A DNA stretch of 64,000 nucleotides from assembly GCF_024723825.1 (NCBI RefSeq), contig NZ_JANQBQ010000001.1, positions 744,001-808,000 of the forward strand, given 5' to 3'. The position numbers and the translations under genes are program-made. The DNA comes from Romboutsia lituseburensis. Lineage in GTDB: Bacteria > Bacillota > Clostridia > Peptostreptococcales > Peptostreptococcaceae. Shown in pieces: positions 63,423-64,000 of this stretch. The number at the start of each line of letters is the position of its first letter. The first letter of the stretch is position 1. The notes beneath the pieces are model-generated. The model saw nothing but the letters and a program-made list of their open reading frames with translations, ran no database searches and was not told the DNA's origin.

Positions 63423-64000
63423 CTATTTCTTTGAATTTTCATCATATATTAGTGAAAAATATTCTTTAATTGTGTTTGCATCTATTTTAAACTTTTTAAG
63501 TTCCTCTATATTATTTTGGTATAATATGAAACTATATTCATTATTATCTGCTAAAATTACACCACTTGATGCAGTTGAATTTTTCTTATCATCTCTTACA
63601 CTTTTATTTACTACAGCTATTGTAAATAAATTTTTAGGTTCAGAGTTTTGCTTGTCATAATAATAGAACTTAAATAAAGCTTCATCCTTAGAAAATTCAT
63701 GTTCAATATATGAGCTTTGAGCTAAATCGTTTGGTATAAATAATCTATAGTTATATTGATAATTATAATATATTTGACTTGTAAATACTAACCCTGAATC
63801 TGGCCCTTCTTTGCCATTCCATCTAGACCAATTTACAGTCGTTGAGTTTTTCGTAGTATATACATCACCACTACCTCTAAGTATAACAGGTATATCTATT
63901 ACCTTATCATTATTTATATCTTCTAATGGTATATAATACGGCTTTATTGTAGGCATATTATTATCATCAAATGCTTTTTTAAGCTTATTATGTTCATCTA
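63423..64000 (-). CDS. C-terminal part of a probable exported protein in the two-component operon (runs off window)
   Basis: At least 192 residues are visible; the N-terminus is beyond base 64000. The sequence has a repeating beta-rich character: DINNDKVIDIPVILRG, NWSRWNGKEGPDSGLVFTSQIYYNY and AVVNKSVRDDKKNSTAS. DxNxDxxxDIP is typical of calcium-binding FG-GAP/EF-like repeats found in exported lipoproteins. The stop is 18 nt before the response regulator start, so it is likely the first gene of the operon and may feed a signal to the kinase. No catalytic motif is recognisable. Confidence 0.65.
   Translation of the reverse strand, partial: DEHNKLKKAFDDNNMPTIKPYYIPLEDINNDKVIDIPVILRGSGDVYTTKNSTTVNWSRWNGKEGPDSGLVFTSQIYYNYQYNYRLFIPNDLAQSSYIEHEFSKDEALFKFYYYDKQNSEPKNLFTIAVVNKSVRDDKKNSTASSGVILADNNEYSFILYQNNIEELKKFKIDANTIKEYFSLIYDENSKK

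Noticed and set aside
1-64000. CRISPR arrays, rRNA or tRNA genes
   Set aside because: I looked for spaced repeats, conserved rRNA blocks and tRNA cloverleaf/GGTTCGAATCC signatures and found none.

Overview
The window is very AT-rich DNA of a spore-forming anaerobic Clostridia. I place it in Peptostreptococcaceae (Paraclostridium/Romboutsia/Clostridioides-like). The reasons are an alpha/beta-type SASP, an [FeFe]-hydrogenase with HydE/G/F maturases, a CD3324-type HTH remnant, DUF421/DUF4363 and DUF6873 genes, T-box, TPP and cobalamin riboswitches, and strong GGAGG ribosome sites. The genus is not determined. Most genes lie on the minus strand, separated by clear intrinsic terminators. I see no rRNA, tRNA, CRISPR array, prophage or intact insertion sequence.

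Layout. 1-5.2 kb: the start of a CoA-acylating aldehyde dehydrogenase (cut by the window edge), an alpha/beta hydrolase, a Bax-inhibitor-like remnant, a SelU-like rhodanese, a carboxymuconolactone decarboxylase-family protein, a MarR regulator and a membrane-anchored EEP phosphatase. 5.4-13.2 kb: an unknown DAH-motif protein, an amino-acid permease, a CGGC protein with the TldD/PmbA protease pair, a SASP, a lipoprotein and a plus-strand DUF6873 pair. 13.3-21.7 kb: a GHL10 glycoside hydrolase, an ABC exporter, a YczE-like membrane protein, a CBS protein, an L,D-transpeptidase, a scar of two decayed genes (MutS2-like and CD3324-like) and a cation/proton antiporter. 21.9-28.4 kb: a Crp/Fnr regulator, a DUF2156 protein, and a sulfatase plus two sugar-ABC permeases divergent from an AraC regulator.

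28.5-45 kb: a cobalamin-binding protein under a cobalamin riboswitch, a cysteine-desulfurase-like enzyme, the Leloir genes galK-E-T-M, the hydrogenase operon hydA-E-G-F, a GH42 beta-galactosidase and a LacI regulator. The hydrogenase operon sits between the beta-galactosidase and the Leloir genes, so lactose/galactose catabolism brackets H2 metabolism. 45.4-48.5 kb: a second cobalamin-riboswitch operon (BtuC, BtuD, Dph6-like ATP pyrophosphatase), so the B12 importer is split between two riboswitch-controlled loci about 18 kb apart. It is preceded by a 29-residue membrane peptide gene and a large unknown gene.

49.9-52.9 kb: a TPP-riboswitch operon for a thiamine-precursor ABC importer. 53-64 kb: a Nudix hydrolase, a PAS-GGDEF-HD-GYP protein, MiaB, a DUF421/DUF4363 pair, ArgG behind a tandem T-box leader, TruA, and a two-component system with a partial downstream gene.

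The most unusual features are the tandem T-box before argG (a full one with an AGA specifier followed by a stem-I-less one), a dispersed two-hairpin intergenic repeat with compensatory changes, the Dph6-like gene in a B12-controlled operon, a likely AUA start for the Crp/Fnr gene, and the gene-decay scar at 19-20.1 kb. I did not find a clearly new multi-gene system.
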